DNA from: Aquincola agrisoli
GTDB lineage: Bacteria > Pseudomonadota > Gammaproteobacteria > Burkholderiales > Burkholderiaceae_C
Direction: 5' to 3'
Assembly: GCF_036621135.1 (NCBI RefSeq)
Contig: NZ_JAZIBG010000028.1
Location: forward strand, 682,001 to 746,000
DNA: 64,000 bases
Shown here: positions 1 through 9,056 of the stretch, piece after piece
How positions within the stretch are numbered: position 1 is the first letter of the stretch
Layout of the letters: every line of letters starts with the position of its first letter
The notes under the pieces: generated by a model
Database searches by the model: none
Seen by the model: only the letters and a program-made list of their open reading frames with translations
Told to the model about the DNA's origin: nothing
Program-made: the position numbers and the translations under genes

Positions 1-344
1 GCACCGCCGCAGAGGCGGGCGACGACGGTGGCATCGAACGGGCTGCGGTAGCCGGCGAGCATCTTCGAGCCGGCGGTGGTCGGCGCGTCGGCGGTGACGA
101 AGACGTCCTTGTGCGCGATCGGCACGCCGGTCAGCACCTGTGCATCGCCGCGGGCGCGCCGCTCGTCGGCGCCGCGGGCCTGGGCCAGCGCGCGCTCGGC
201 ATCGACATGCAGGAAGCTGCCGAGCGACGCGTGCGCCGCGACGCGGCCGAGCAGGTGCGTGGTCAGCTCGACGCTCGAGACCTCGCCAGCGGCGAGCGAG
301 CGTGCCAGCGCCGCGACGCCTTGTTCATGCAGCGCGCCGCTCAT
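1..344 (-). CDS. gatA: Asp-tRNA(Asn)/Glu-tRNA(Gln) amidotransferase subunit A, N-terminal part (runs off window)
   Basis: The reverse strand reads MSGALHEQGVAALARSLAAG at the N-terminus and continues through the typical GatA stretch GVPIAHKDVFVTADAPTTAG, which contains the first lysine (HKD) of the amidase-signature Ser-cisSer-Lys triad. GatA releases ammonia from glutamine or asparagine and, with GatB and GatC, amidates mischarged Glu-tRNA(Gln) or Asp-tRNA(Asn). Only about 114 codons are in the window; the serine residues and the C-terminus lie beyond base 1. The ATG overlaps the gatC stop as ATGA, so the two genes are translationally coupled, the usual gatCAB arrangement. Confidence 0.93.
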   Translation of the reverse strand, partial: MSGALHEQGVAALARSLAAGEVSSVELTTHLLGRVAAHASLGSFLHVDAERALAQARGADERRARGDAQVLTGVPIAHKDVFVTADAPTTAGSKMLAGYRSPFDATVVARLCGG

Positions 345-640
345 TCGATCACCTTGGGCACGAGGAACAGGCCGTCCTGGACGGCGGGCGCGCTGCGCTG
401 GTTGGCGTCGCGGTCGCCGGTTTCGGAGACCACATCGTCGCGCAGCCGCAGCCGCACCGCCTGGATCGCGGACAAGGGCGTGTACAGCGGCTCGACGCCG
501 CTGGTGTCGACGGCGCTCATGCGCTCGACGATGCCGAAGAAGCCGTTGAGCTGCGTGAGCAGCTCGGCCTCCGCGGCGGGTTTCAGTTCCAGGCGCGCCA
601 GGTGCGCGATGCGGCTCACGTCCTCGGGAGTCAGGGCCAT
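341..640 (-). CDS. gatC: Asp-tRNA(Asn)/Glu-tRNA(Gln) amidotransferase subunit C
   Basis: The 99-residue protein starts MALTPEDVSRIAHLARLEL, the standard GatC N-terminus, and ends LFLVPKVIE. GatC is the small subunit that wraps around GatA and stabilises the GatCAB amidotransferase. The frame is open for 22 more codons upstream, but that part does not look like the family, so the ATG at 640 was chosen. It is the first gene of the gatCAB operon and is divergent from mreB across a 325-base gap. Confidence 0.95.
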   Translation of the reverse strand: MALTPEDVSRIAHLARLELKPAAEAELLTQLNGFFGIVERMSAVDTSGVEPLYTPLSAIQAVRLRLRDDVVSETGDRDANQRSAPAVQDGLFLVPKVIE

Positions 641-965
641 CGGTCGGGACCAGTAGGAGTTGCGCCGGGCGGCACCGCGCACTGCAGAAACGCAGCGCAT
701 AACCACCGGACGGCGAGAGTTGATGGGGTATTATCCCCCGTTCCCCGCAAGCCCTCGGCATGCCACACATCGCCTCCAGCGACGTCTGCAGCGCCCTGGG
801 TTCAGGGCGACAGATACAGGTGCCGCTCGGCCCTTGAGGCCGGGTGCCACGCCCTTCGAACGAACAACCCTCCACATTCGATGCGCAAGCCGCTGCAGCG
901 ATGCGTCCCGGGCCCGGCGGCTCCGGTCGATGCCTGCCGCCCCTGAGCGCAGCCCTTCCTACGCC
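641..965. promoter_or_regulatory. gatC/mreB divergent intergenic region
   Basis: This 325-base gap must hold promoters for both gatCAB (minus) and mreB (plus). The only clearly A/T-rich spot is GGGGTATTATCCCC at about 725-738. TATTAT is a candidate -10 on the plus strand, and its complement GATAAT on the minus strand is a candidate -10 for gatC. No good -35 stands out for either. An open frame leads into mreB from 660, but it does not resemble MreB and is treated as leader. Confidence 0.4.
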
Positions 966-2009
966 ATGTTCGAATCGTTCCGACGTTACTTCTCCACCGA
1001 CCTCGCCATCGACCTTGGCACCGCCAACACGCTGATCTACGTCCGCGGCAAGGGAATCGTGCTCGACGAACCCTCCGTCGTCGCCATCCGACACGAAGGC
1101 GGCCCCCACGGCAAGAAGACCATCCAGGCCGTCGGCGCGGAAGCCAAGGCCATGCTGGGCAAGGTGCCCGGCAACATCGAGGCGATCCGCCCGATGAAGG
1201 ACGGCGTCATCGCCGACTTCACCGTCACCGAGCAGATGCTCAAGCAGTTCATCAAGATGGTGCATCCGCGCTCGGTGCTCAAGCCGAGCCCGCGAATCAT
1301 CATCTGCGTGCCCTGCGGCTCGACGCAGGTGGAACGGCGCGCGATCCGCGAATCGGCGCTCGGCGCCGGCGCGAGCGAGGTCTACCTGATCGAGGAGCCG
1401 ATGGCCGCCGCGATCGGCGCCGGCCTGCCGGTGAGCGAAGCCTCGGGCTCGATGGTCGTCGACATCGGCGGCGGCACGACGGAAGTCGGCGTCGTCTCCC
1501 TCGGCGGCATGGTCTACAAAGGCAGCGTGCGCGTCGGCGGCGACAAGTTCGACGAAGCCATCATCAACTACATCCGCCGCAACTACGGCATGCTGATCGG
1601 CGAGCCGACGGCCGAGGCGATCAAGAAGAACATCGGCAGCGCCTTCCCCGGCTCCGAGGTCAAGGAGATCGAGGTCAAGGGCCGCAACCTCAGCGAGGGC
1701 GTGCCGCGCAGCTTCACGATCAGCAGCAATGAGATCCTGGAAGCGCTGACCGACCCGCTGAACAACATCGTCTCCAGCGTCAAGAACGCGCTGGAGCAGA
1801 CGCCGCCCGAGCTCGGCGCCGACATCGCCGAACGCGGCATGATGCTGACCGGCGGCGGCGCGCTGCTGCGCGACCTGGACCGCCTGCTCGCCGAGGAGAC
1901 CGGCCTGCCGGTGCTCGTCGCCGAAGATCCGCTGACCTGCGTCGTGCGAGGCTGCGGCATGGCGCTGGAGCGCATGGAGCGCCTGGGCAGCATCTTCACC
2001 TCCGAGTAA
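966..2009 (+). CDS. mreB: Rod shape-determining actin homologue MreB
   Basis: A 347-residue protein of normal MreB length, starting MFESFRRYFSTDLAIDLGTA. The phosphate-1 motif of the actin ATPase fold (DLGTANTLIY) is near residues 17-26, phosphate-2 is VVDIGGGTTEVGVVSLGG, and the adenosine loop is TGGGALLRDLD near the C-terminus. MreB polymerises on the inner membrane and positions the elongasome. The ATG at 966 was chosen because everything upstream is unlike the family; no good SD is visible. mreC follows after 73 bases that contain a GGCCGG/CCGGCC inverted repeat. Confidence 0.98.
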   Translation: MFESFRRYFSTDLAIDLGTANTLIYVRGKGIVLDEPSVVAIRHEGGPHGKKTIQAVGAEAKAMLGKVPGNIEAIRPMKDGVIADFTVTEQMLKQFIKMVHPRSVLKPSPRIIICVPCGSTQVERRAIRESALGAGASEVYLIEEPMAAAIGAGLPVSEASGSMVVDIGGGTTEVGVVSLGGMVYKGSVRVGGDKFDEAIINYIRRNYGMLIGEPTAEAIKKNIGSAFPGSEVKEIEVKGRNLSEGVPRSFTISSNEILEALTDPLNNIVSSVKNALEQTPPELGADIAERGMMLTGGGALLRDLDRLLAEETGLPVLVAEDPLTCVVRGCGMALERMERLGSIFTSE

Positions 2010-2082
2010 CCTCCCTACCCGTTCCGCCATGGGGCCGGCGCGTGAACAACGTAGCCGGCCTCGTTTCATCTGAGCCGTCACC

Positions 2083-3003
2083 ATGCAGTTGGGTACCCTC
2101 GACCGCACGCCGCCGCCGTTCTTCCGACAGGGCGTGTCGGCGCTGACCAAGCTCCTGTTCTTCTCGGCGCTGGCCGTGTTCCTGATGGTGGCCGACAACC
2201 GCTTCCAGCTGGTGGTGGCGGCGCGTGCCGTGCTGGCCACCGCGCTCGCCCCCGTCGAGCGGGCGCTGCTGGTGCCGCGCGAAATGATCCACGGCGGCCG
2301 CGACTACCTCGAGGGCCTGGGCCAGGCGCGGGCCGCCGAGGACGCGGCACGGCAGCAGCTCTTGCGCCAGGCCGAGCGCGTCGCACAGGTCGACCTGCTG
2401 GCGCGCGAGAACGACCGGCTGCGCGCGCTGCTCGAGCTGCGCCCGCCGCTGCAGGTGCGCTCGATCGCGGCGGAGGTCTTGTACGAGGCGGCCGACCCGT
2501 TCTCCCGCAAGCTCTTCATCGACCGCGGCGAGCGCCACGGCGTGATGCTGGCATCGCCCGTGATCAATGAAGCAGGCGTGATGGGCCAAGTGACCCGCGT
2601 GTACCCGCTGACCGCCGAGGTGACGCTGCTGACCGACAAGGATGCGGCGATCCCGGTGCTGAACACGCGCACGCAGCAGCGCAGCGCGGCCTTCGGCGGC
2701 GCCGGCCAGGGCACCGCGATGGAACTGCGCTTCATGGCGGCCAACTCCGACGTGCGCGCCGGCGACGTGCTCACCACCTCCGGCGTCGACGGGATCTACC
2801 CCTCCGGCCTGCCCGTCGCGACGGTGATGCAGGTCGAGCGCCAGGCCGATGCCGGCTTCGCACGCATCGCGCTCAAGCCCTCGGCGCCCCTGGACGGCGT
2901 TCGCCATGTGCTGGTGCTCGAACCACTGAACGCGCAGCTGCCCCCGCCGCCGGCGCCTGAACCGGCTGCCGCCGTCGACCCCCGGAGCAAGCGCAAGCCA
3001 TGA
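2083..3003 (+). CDS. mreC: Rod shape-determining protein MreC
   Basis: A 306-residue bitopic membrane protein. A short cytoplasmic N-terminus precedes one membrane helix (about 22-42, LTKLLFFSALAVFLMVADN). A coiled coil runs to about residue 120 (RQQLLRQAERVAQVDLLARE), followed by the periplasmic beta-rich MreC domain. The last ~20 residues are Pro/Ala/Lys-rich and probably disordered. MreC links cytoplasmic MreB to periplasmic PBP2. Its stop overlaps the mreD start (ATGA at 3000-3003), so the two are coupled. Confidence 0.96.
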   Translation: MQLGTLDRTPPPFFRQGVSALTKLLFFSALAVFLMVADNRFQLVVAARAVLATALAPVERALLVPREMIHGGRDYLEGLGQARAAEDAARQQLLRQAERVAQVDLLARENDRLRALLELRPPLQVRSIAAEVLYEAADPFSRKLFIDRGERHGVMLASPVINEAGVMGQVTRVYPLTAEVTLLTDKDAAIPVLNTRTQQRSAAFGGAGQGTAMELRFMAANSDVRAGDVLTTSGVDGIYPSGLPVATVMQVERQADAGFARIALKPSAPLDGVRHVLVLEPLNAQLPPPPAPEPAAAVDPRSKRKP

Positions 3004-3521
3004 TCATGCCGCGCGGCTCGGACCAGCTGCTGCTGCCGGCCAACCCCTTCTTCGTCTGGTTCACGCTGCTGTTCGCGTTCGGCTTCAACCTGCTGCCGTT
3101 CGGCCGTGAACCCGCCATTCCCGACCTGCTGGCGCTGGTGCTGGTGTTCTGGAACGTGCACCAGCCGCGCCGGGTGGGGGTGGGCGCGGCGTTCCTCTTC
3201 GGCCTGCTGATGGATGTGCACGAGGCGGCGCTGCTCGGCCAGCACGCGCTGGCCTACACGCTGCTGTCCTTCTTCGCGATCACCATCCACCGCCGGCTGC
3301 GCTGGTTCGGCCTGCCGGCGCAGGCGCTGCATGTCCTGCCGCTGTTCGCGGCGGCGCACGCGGTGTCGGCCCTGGTCAGGCTGATGGCCGGCGGCATGCT
3401 GCCCGGCTGGCAACTTCTGTGGGCCCCCGCGATCGAAGCGGCATTGTGGCTGCCGGCCACGTGGTTGCTGCTCGCGCCGCAGCGCCGTGCGCCCGACCCC
3501 GATCAGAATCGACCGCTGTGA
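3000..3521 (+). CDS. mreD: Rod shape-determining membrane protein MreD
   Basis: A 173-residue, strongly hydrophobic protein with about five predicted membrane helices, of usual MreD length. The segment LLALVLVFWNVHQPRRVGVG followed by FLFGLLMDVHEAALLGQHAL is typical of the family. It acts with MreC in the elongasome. It starts inside the mreC stop codon, and its own TGA overlaps the GTG of mrdA (GTGA at 3518-3521). Confidence 0.94.
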   Translation: MIMPRGSDQLLLPANPFFVWFTLLFAFGFNLLPFGREPAIPDLLALVLVFWNVHQPRRVGVGAAFLFGLLMDVHEAALLGQHALAYTLLSFFAITIHRRLRWFGLPAQALHVLPLFAAAHAVSALVRLMAGGMLPGWQLLWAPAIEAALWLPATWLLLAPQRRAPDPDQNRPL

Positions 3522-5602
3522 CCGAGATCAAGAACCTCGAGCAGGAAATGAGCCGCTTCCGCGGCCGCCTGGCGGCGGCGGCGGCGCTCGTGCTGGTCGG
3601 GTTCGGGCTGATCGGCGCGCGCATGGTCTACCTGCAGGTCTACCGGCACGAGGAGCTGGCCACCCGCGCGGAGGCCAACCGCATCGCGGTGCTGCCCGTG
3701 GTGCCCAACCGCGGCCTCATCGTCGACCGCAATGGCGTGGTGCTGGCCACCAACTACTCCGCCTACACGCTGGAGATCACGCCCTCGAAGGTCAGCGACC
3801 TCGAAGGCACGATCGACGCGCTGTCGCAGCTGGTGGAGATCCAGACGCGCGACCGGCGCCGCTTCAAGCGGCTGGTGGACGAGAGCAAGAGCTTCGAGTC
3901 GCTGCCGATCCGCACCAAGCTGACCGATGCCGAGGTGGCGCGCTTCATGGCGCAGCGCTTCCGCTTCCCGGGCGTCGACGTGCGGGCGCGGCTGTTCCGC
4001 AACTACCCGCTGGGCGACACCGGCAGCCACTTCCTCGGCTACATCGGACGCATCAACCAGGCCGAGAAGAAGGCGATGGAGGACTGGGACGAGGACACCC
4101 AGGCCAACTACCGCGGCACCGAGGTCATCGGCAAACTGGGCGTGGAGCAGAGCTACGAGCAGGAACTGCACGGCCAGACGGGCTTCGAGGAAGTCGAGAC
4201 CAGCGCCGGCGGCCGCGCCGTGCGCCGCCTGAAGAGCCACCCGCCCACCCCGGGCAACACGCTGATGCTGTCGATCGACATCAAGCTGCAGGCCATGGTC
4301 GAGCAGATGTTCGGCGATCGCCGCGGCACGCTGGTGGCGATCGACCCGCGCAACGGCGAGGTGCTCGCCTTCGTCAGCAAGCCGACCTTCGATCCCAACC
4401 TCTTCGTCGACGGCATCGACTACGAGAGCTGGAAGGAGCTCAACGAGTCCATCGACAAGCCGCTGCTGAACCGTGCGCTGCGGGGCACCTATCCGCCGGG
4501 CTCGACGTTCAAGCCGTTCATGGCGCTGGCCGCCCTCAACACCGGCAAGCGCAGCGCGAGCACCGTGATCCAGGACAACGGCAGCTTCGTCTTCGGCAAC
4601 CACACCTTCCGCAGCCACGGCGACAAGGGGCTGGGGCCGGTGGACATGTACCGCTCGATCGTCAAGTCGAGCAACGTCTACTACTACTCGCTGGCCAACG
4701 AGATGGGCGTCGACCTGATGCATGAGCAGCTGTCGCCGATGGGCTTCGGCCGGCGCACGGGCATCGACCTCGAGAACGAAGGCACCGGCCTGCTGCCCTC
4801 CACGGCCTGGAAGAAGCGGGCCTACAAGCGGCCGGAGCAGCAGAAGTGGTATGCCGGCGAGACGATCTCGCTCGGCATCGGCCAGGGCTACAACAACTTC
4901 ACCATGCTGCAGCTCGCCAGCGCCACGGCGACGCTCGTGGCCGGCGGCCAGCGCTACCAGCCCCGGCTCGTGCGCGAGATCGAGAACGTCGTCACCCACG
5001 AGAAGAAGAAGGTCTCGGGCGATGCACTGGCGCCGCTGCCGTTCCAGCCCGAGCACGTCGCGCTGATCATGCGCGCGCTGCACGGGGTGACGCAGGAGGG
5101 CACCTCCACCGGCGTGTTTGCCGGCGCGCCCTACAAGACCGGCGGCAAGACCGGCACCGCGCAGGCCGTCGGCGTGCGGGCCAACGAGAAGTACAACGCC
5201 GCCAAGCTGGCGGAGCACCAGCGCGACCACTCGGTGTACATGGCGTTCGCGCCAATGGAGAACCCCAGCATCGCACTGGCCGTGATCGTCGAGAACGCCG
5301 GCTGGGGCGCCGCCGCCGCGGCGCCGATGGCGCGCCGGGTGTTCGACTACGCGCTGCTGGGCCTGTGGCCCAGCGACGAAGACATGGCGGCCACGCAGCA
5401 GGGCAAGTCGGTCGCCCCGATCGGCACGCCGCGGCACGCCGTCGACGTGCCGCTGCCGGGTGCCGGGAGCGGCGCCATGGCCACGCTGCAGGGCACCGTG
5501 CCCGACGGTGCCGCGGACCGGGCCGCACCCTCGCCCGCCCGGCCGCCCGCATCGGCGCCGCAGCAGCTCGCTGCGGTGCCCGCATCACGGAGCGCCCGAT
5601 GA
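3518..5602 (+). CDS. mrdA: Peptidoglycan D,D-transpeptidase PBP2
   Basis: A 694-residue class B penicillin-binding protein, the elongasome transpeptidase. One N-terminal membrane anchor (about 18-38) is followed by the dimerisation domain and the transpeptidase domain, with S329-TFK, S384-SN and K544-TG. The C-terminal ~50 residues are Pro/Ala-rich and lie outside the catalytic fold. The GTG at 3518 was chosen because it overlaps the mreD stop and gives the Burkholderiales-type N-terminus TEIKNLEQEMSRFRGRL; an ATG at 3548 is the alternative. The stop overlaps the rodA ATG. Confidence 0.96.
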   Translation: MTEIKNLEQEMSRFRGRLAAAAALVLVGFGLIGARMVYLQVYRHEELATRAEANRIAVLPVVPNRGLIVDRNGVVLATNYSAYTLEITPSKVSDLEGTIDALSQLVEIQTRDRRRFKRLVDESKSFESLPIRTKLTDAEVARFMAQRFRFPGVDVRARLFRNYPLGDTGSHFLGYIGRINQAEKKAMEDWDEDTQANYRGTEVIGKLGVEQSYEQELHGQTGFEEVETSAGGRAVRRLKSHPPTPGNTLMLSIDIKLQAMVEQMFGDRRGTLVAIDPRNGEVLAFVSKPTFDPNLFVDGIDYESWKELNESIDKPLLNRALRGTYPPGSTFKPFMALAALNTGKRSASTVIQDNGSFVFGNHTFRSHGDKGLGPVDMYRSIVKSSNVYYYSLANEMGVDLMHEQLSPMGFGRRTGIDLENEGTGLLPSTAWKKRAYKRPEQQKWYAGETISLGIGQGYNNFTMLQLASATATLVAGGQRYQPRLVREIENVVTHEKKKVSGDALAPLPFQPEHVALIMRALHGVTQEGTSTGVFAGAPYKTGGKTGTAQAVGVRANEKYNAAKLAEHQRDHSVYMAFAPMENPSIALAVIVENAGWGAAAAAPMARRVFDYALLGLWPSDEDMAATQQGKSVAPIGTPRHAVDVPLPGAGSGAMATLQGTVPDGAADRAAPSPARPPASAPQQLAAVPASRSAR

Positions 5603-6753
5603 GCACCGTCATCGAGCGCCCCTCGCTCTGGCTGCGGCTGAAGCCGCTGTTCGTCGGCTACGACTTCTGGCTGATCGCCGCCATCCTGCTGCTGGCCGGC
5701 GCGGGCATGGTGACGATGTATTCCGCCGGCTTCGACCACGGCACGCGCTTCGTCGACCACGGGCGCAACATGATGCTGGCCGCGGGCCTGCTGCTGGTGG
5801 TGGCGCAGGTGCCCCCGCAGCGGCTCATGGCGCTCGCACTGCCGATCTACGCGATCGGCGTGGCCCTGCTGCTCGCCACCGCGCTGTTCGGCATCACGAA
5901 GAAAGGGGCGACGCGCTGGCTGGACCTCGGGATCGTGATCCAGCCGAGCGAGATCCTGAAGATCGGCATGCCGCTGATGATGGCCTGGTGGTTCCAGAAG
6001 CGGGAAGGCCAGCTGCGGGCATTCGACTTCGCCGTCGGCGCGCTGATCCTCGCGGTGCCGGTGGGGCTGGTGATGAAGCAGCCCGACCTGGGCACGGCGA
6101 TCCTGATCCTGTCGGGCGGCCTGTACGTGATGTTCTTTGCCGGGCTGAGCTGGCGGCTGATCCTGCCGGTGCTGGCGGTGGGGGTCGTGGGCGTCACGGC
6201 GCTGGTGCTGTCCGAAGACGCCATCTGCCAGCCCGACGTGGTGTGGTACGTGCTGCGCGAATACCAGAAGCACCGCGTGTGCACCTTGCTCGATCCCACG
6301 CAGGACCCGCTGGGCAAGGGCTTCCACATCATCCAGGGCATGATCGCGATCGGCTCCGGCGGCATCCACGGCAAGGGCTTCATGAACGGGACGCAGACGC
6401 ACCTGGAGTTCATCCCCGAGCGCACCACCGACTTCATCTTCGCCGCTTTCAGCGAGGAGTTCGGGCTGGCGGGCGTGGTCGGGCTGCTGCTGGGCTTCGT
6501 CTTCCTGCTGTTCCGCGGGCTGATCATCGCCGCCGAGGCGCCGACGCTGTTCTCGCGGCTGCTGGCGGGCGCGCTGTCGCTCAGCATCTTCACCTACTGC
6601 TTCGTGAACATGGGCATGGTCAGCGGCATCCTGCCGGTGGTGGGCGTGCCGCTGCCGTTCATCAGCTACGGCGGCACCGCGATGGTGACCATGGGCCTCG
6701 GCCTCGGCATCCTGATGTCGATCGCCAAGAGCCGCCGGATGATGCAGAGCTGA
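5599..6753 (+). CDS. rodA: Peptidoglycan glycosyltransferase RodA (SEDS family)
   Basis: A 384-residue polytopic membrane protein of the SEDS family, which polymerises lipid II into glycan strands together with PBP2. The family stretches are present: KKGATRWLDLG, QPSEILKIGMPL, KQPDLGTAILI, FIPERTTDFIFAAFSEEFG and GVPLPFISYGGTAMVTMGLG. It starts with ATGA over the mrdA stop and is the last gene of the five-gene rod operon. Only 10 bases separate its stop from the convergent sensor kinase, and no intrinsic terminator is visible there. Confidence 0.97.
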   Translation: MSTVIERPSLWLRLKPLFVGYDFWLIAAILLLAGAGMVTMYSAGFDHGTRFVDHGRNMMLAAGLLLVVAQVPPQRLMALALPIYAIGVALLLATALFGITKKGATRWLDLGIVIQPSEILKIGMPLMMAWWFQKREGQLRAFDFAVGALILAVPVGLVMKQPDLGTAILILSGGLYVMFFAGLSWRLILPVLAVGVVGVTALVLSEDAICQPDVVWYVLREYQKHRVCTLLDPTQDPLGKGFHIIQGMIAIGSGGIHGKGFMNGTQTHLEFIPERTTDFIFAAFSEEFGLAGVVGLLLGFVFLLFRGLIIAAEAPTLFSRLLAGALSLSIFTYCFVNMGMVSGILPVVGVPLPFISYGGTAMVTMGLGLGILMSIAKSRRMMQS

Positions 6754-6763
6754 TGCGCGCGCC

Positions 6764-8242
6764 TCAGGCGGCCGGCGTCGGCGCGGGCGGCTGCGCCAGC
6801 GGGAACCTCACGGTGAAACGCGTGCCCGGCGGCGTACTGCGCGGATGGGCGTCCTCCAGCGCGACCACCGCCCCGTGCTGTTGCGCGATCTCGCGCACGA
6901 TGGCCAGGCCCAGCCCCGAACCGTCCACGTTCGTGCCGAGCGCCCGGTAGAACGCCTGGAAGACCAGCTCGCGTTCCGATTCCGGGATGCCGGGCCCGGT
7001 GTCCTCCACCTGCAGCACCACCACCTGGCCGAACGGATCGGCCACGACGCGCACGGTGACCGCGCCCCCGGACGGGGTGTATTGCAGCGCGTTGTCGACC
7101 AGGTTGCGCATCAGCTCGCGTACCAGGACGGGCTGCCCCAGGATGCGCACCGACGGCCCCGCGCTGTGCGCATCCGGCCCCTCGTAGCCCAGGTCGATGC
7201 GCTTGTCGAGCGCCCGCGGCACGAAGTCGCGCACGGTCTCCACGGCCAGCCGCGGCAGGCTCATTTCCTGGCGGCGGTGGGCCTGCTCCTTGTCCTCGGC
7301 ACGCGCCATCGCCAGCAGCTGGTTGACCATGTGCGCGGCCCGCTGCGTGGAGCGCGCGATCTGCTGCAGCGAGCGCTTGACCGACTGCGCATCGCCCCCG
7401 TCGTCGATCTCGCGCTGCGCCAGCTCGGCCTGCATGCGCAGTCCGGCCAGCGGCGTCTTCAGCTGGTGGGCCGCGTCCGCCAGGAAGTGCTTCTGCGCAC
7501 CGATGGAGACATCGAGCCGGCTCAGCAGGTCGTTGATCGAGCGCACCAGCGGCGCCACCTCGTCGGGTGCGTCGCGCTCCTCGATCGGCGACAGGTCGTG
7601 GCTCTCCCGCTCGCGGATGCGCCGCTGCAGCGCATTGAGCGGCGAGAGCCCGCGCGCCAGCGCCAGCCAGACCAGCAGCACCGCCACCGGCAGGATCACG
7701 AACTGCGGCAGGATCACGCCGCGGAAGATCTCGGTGGCCAGCCTCGACCGCTTGTCCAGCGTCTGGGCGACCTGCACCAGCGGCACCGCGCCGGCGGGGG
7801 CGTTGGGATCCGCGAGCCACATGTAGGCGATGCGCACCGGATCGCTCAGTACCACGTCGTCGCGGAACCTCAATTCGCCCGGGGCCGCACGCTCCTCGTC
7901 CGGCACCGGCAGGTCGCGGTCTCCCGCGACGAACTCGCCCCGCAGGCCCAGCACTTGGTAAAAGACCTGGTCGGTGTCGTCGCTGCGCAGGATCTCCGCT
8001 GCGGCTTCCGGGATCTTCACCCGGACCATCGCCGGCAGACTGCCGCCCGCCTCCACCGACACCCGCCGCGCCACCGTGCGTGCCAGCTCGCCCAGTTCAC
8101 GGTCGTAGGGGCGGTTGGCGATGCCCTGCGCGACGAGCCAGGTCAGCGCGACGCTGATCGGCCACAGCAGCAGCAGCGGCGCGAGCATCCAATCGAGGAT
8201 CTCGCCGAACAGCGAGCGCTGCTCACGCTGGGGAGCTGGCAT
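6764..8242 (-). CDS. Two-component sensor histidine kinase, TctE/QseC type
   Basis: A 492-residue inner-membrane kinase: a first membrane helix near 12-34, a periplasmic sensor region with the RPYDRELGELARTVARRV stretch of the 2CSK_N/TctE-type domain, and a second helix near 160-185 (LPVAVLLVWLALA). A HAMP-like linker follows, then the H-box around H259 (AAHQLKTPL), the N-box NLVDNALQYTP and the G-box DTGPGIPESE. The paired regulator lies 24 bases upstream. A GTG at 8266 would add eight residues; the ATG at 8242 was preferred, without a clear SD for either. The stimulus cannot be told from the sequence; TctDE relatives sense tricarboxylates, but that is only family analogy. Confidence 0.9.
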   Translation of the reverse strand: MPAPQREQRSLFGEILDWMLAPLLLLWPISVALTWLVAQGIANRPYDRELGELARTVARRVSVEAGGSLPAMVRVKIPEAAAEILRSDDTDQVFYQVLGLRGEFVAGDRDLPVPDEERAAPGELRFRDDVVLSDPVRIAYMWLADPNAPAGAVPLVQVAQTLDKRSRLATEIFRGVILPQFVILPVAVLLVWLALARGLSPLNALQRRIRERESHDLSPIEERDAPDEVAPLVRSINDLLSRLDVSIGAQKHFLADAAHQLKTPLAGLRMQAELAQREIDDGGDAQSVKRSLQQIARSTQRAAHMVNQLLAMARAEDKEQAHRRQEMSLPRLAVETVRDFVPRALDKRIDLGYEGPDAHSAGPSVRILGQPVLVRELMRNLVDNALQYTPSGGAVTVRVVADPFGQVVVLQVEDTGPGIPESERELVFQAFYRALGTNVDGSGLGLAIVREIAQQHGAVVALEDAHPRSTPPGTRFTVRFPLAQPPAPTPAA

Positions 8243-8266
8243 GCCCGGTGATCGAACCCCGGGCAC

Positions 8267-8938
<672 letters not shown>

Positions 8939-9002
8939 GATGTTGTCTCCTGTCTCGCTGATTCTAGGGATCCGGCGAAGCTGCGAATCGGGCCGCAAAG
9001 CA

Positions 9003-9018
9003 CTGTACGAATATCCAG
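9003..9018 (+). promoter_or_regulatory. LexA (SOS) box upstream of recA
   Basis: CTGTACGAATATCCAG fits the proteobacterial LexA operator CTGT-N8-ACAG with one mismatch in the right half. A TATCAT hexamer at 9027-9032 is a plausible -10 for recA, so the operator would overlap the promoter. It lies 38 bases before the recA start, as expected for damage-inducible recA. It is also about 65 bases from the divergent response-regulator start. Confidence 0.75.
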
Positions 9019-9056
9019 CTTCAGGCTATCATCGCGACCATTCCCCGGAGAACGCC

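Noticed and set aside
660..965. In-frame N-terminal extension of mreB
   Set aside because: The 102 extra residues have no resemblance to MreB; the protein from 966 already has the standard length.
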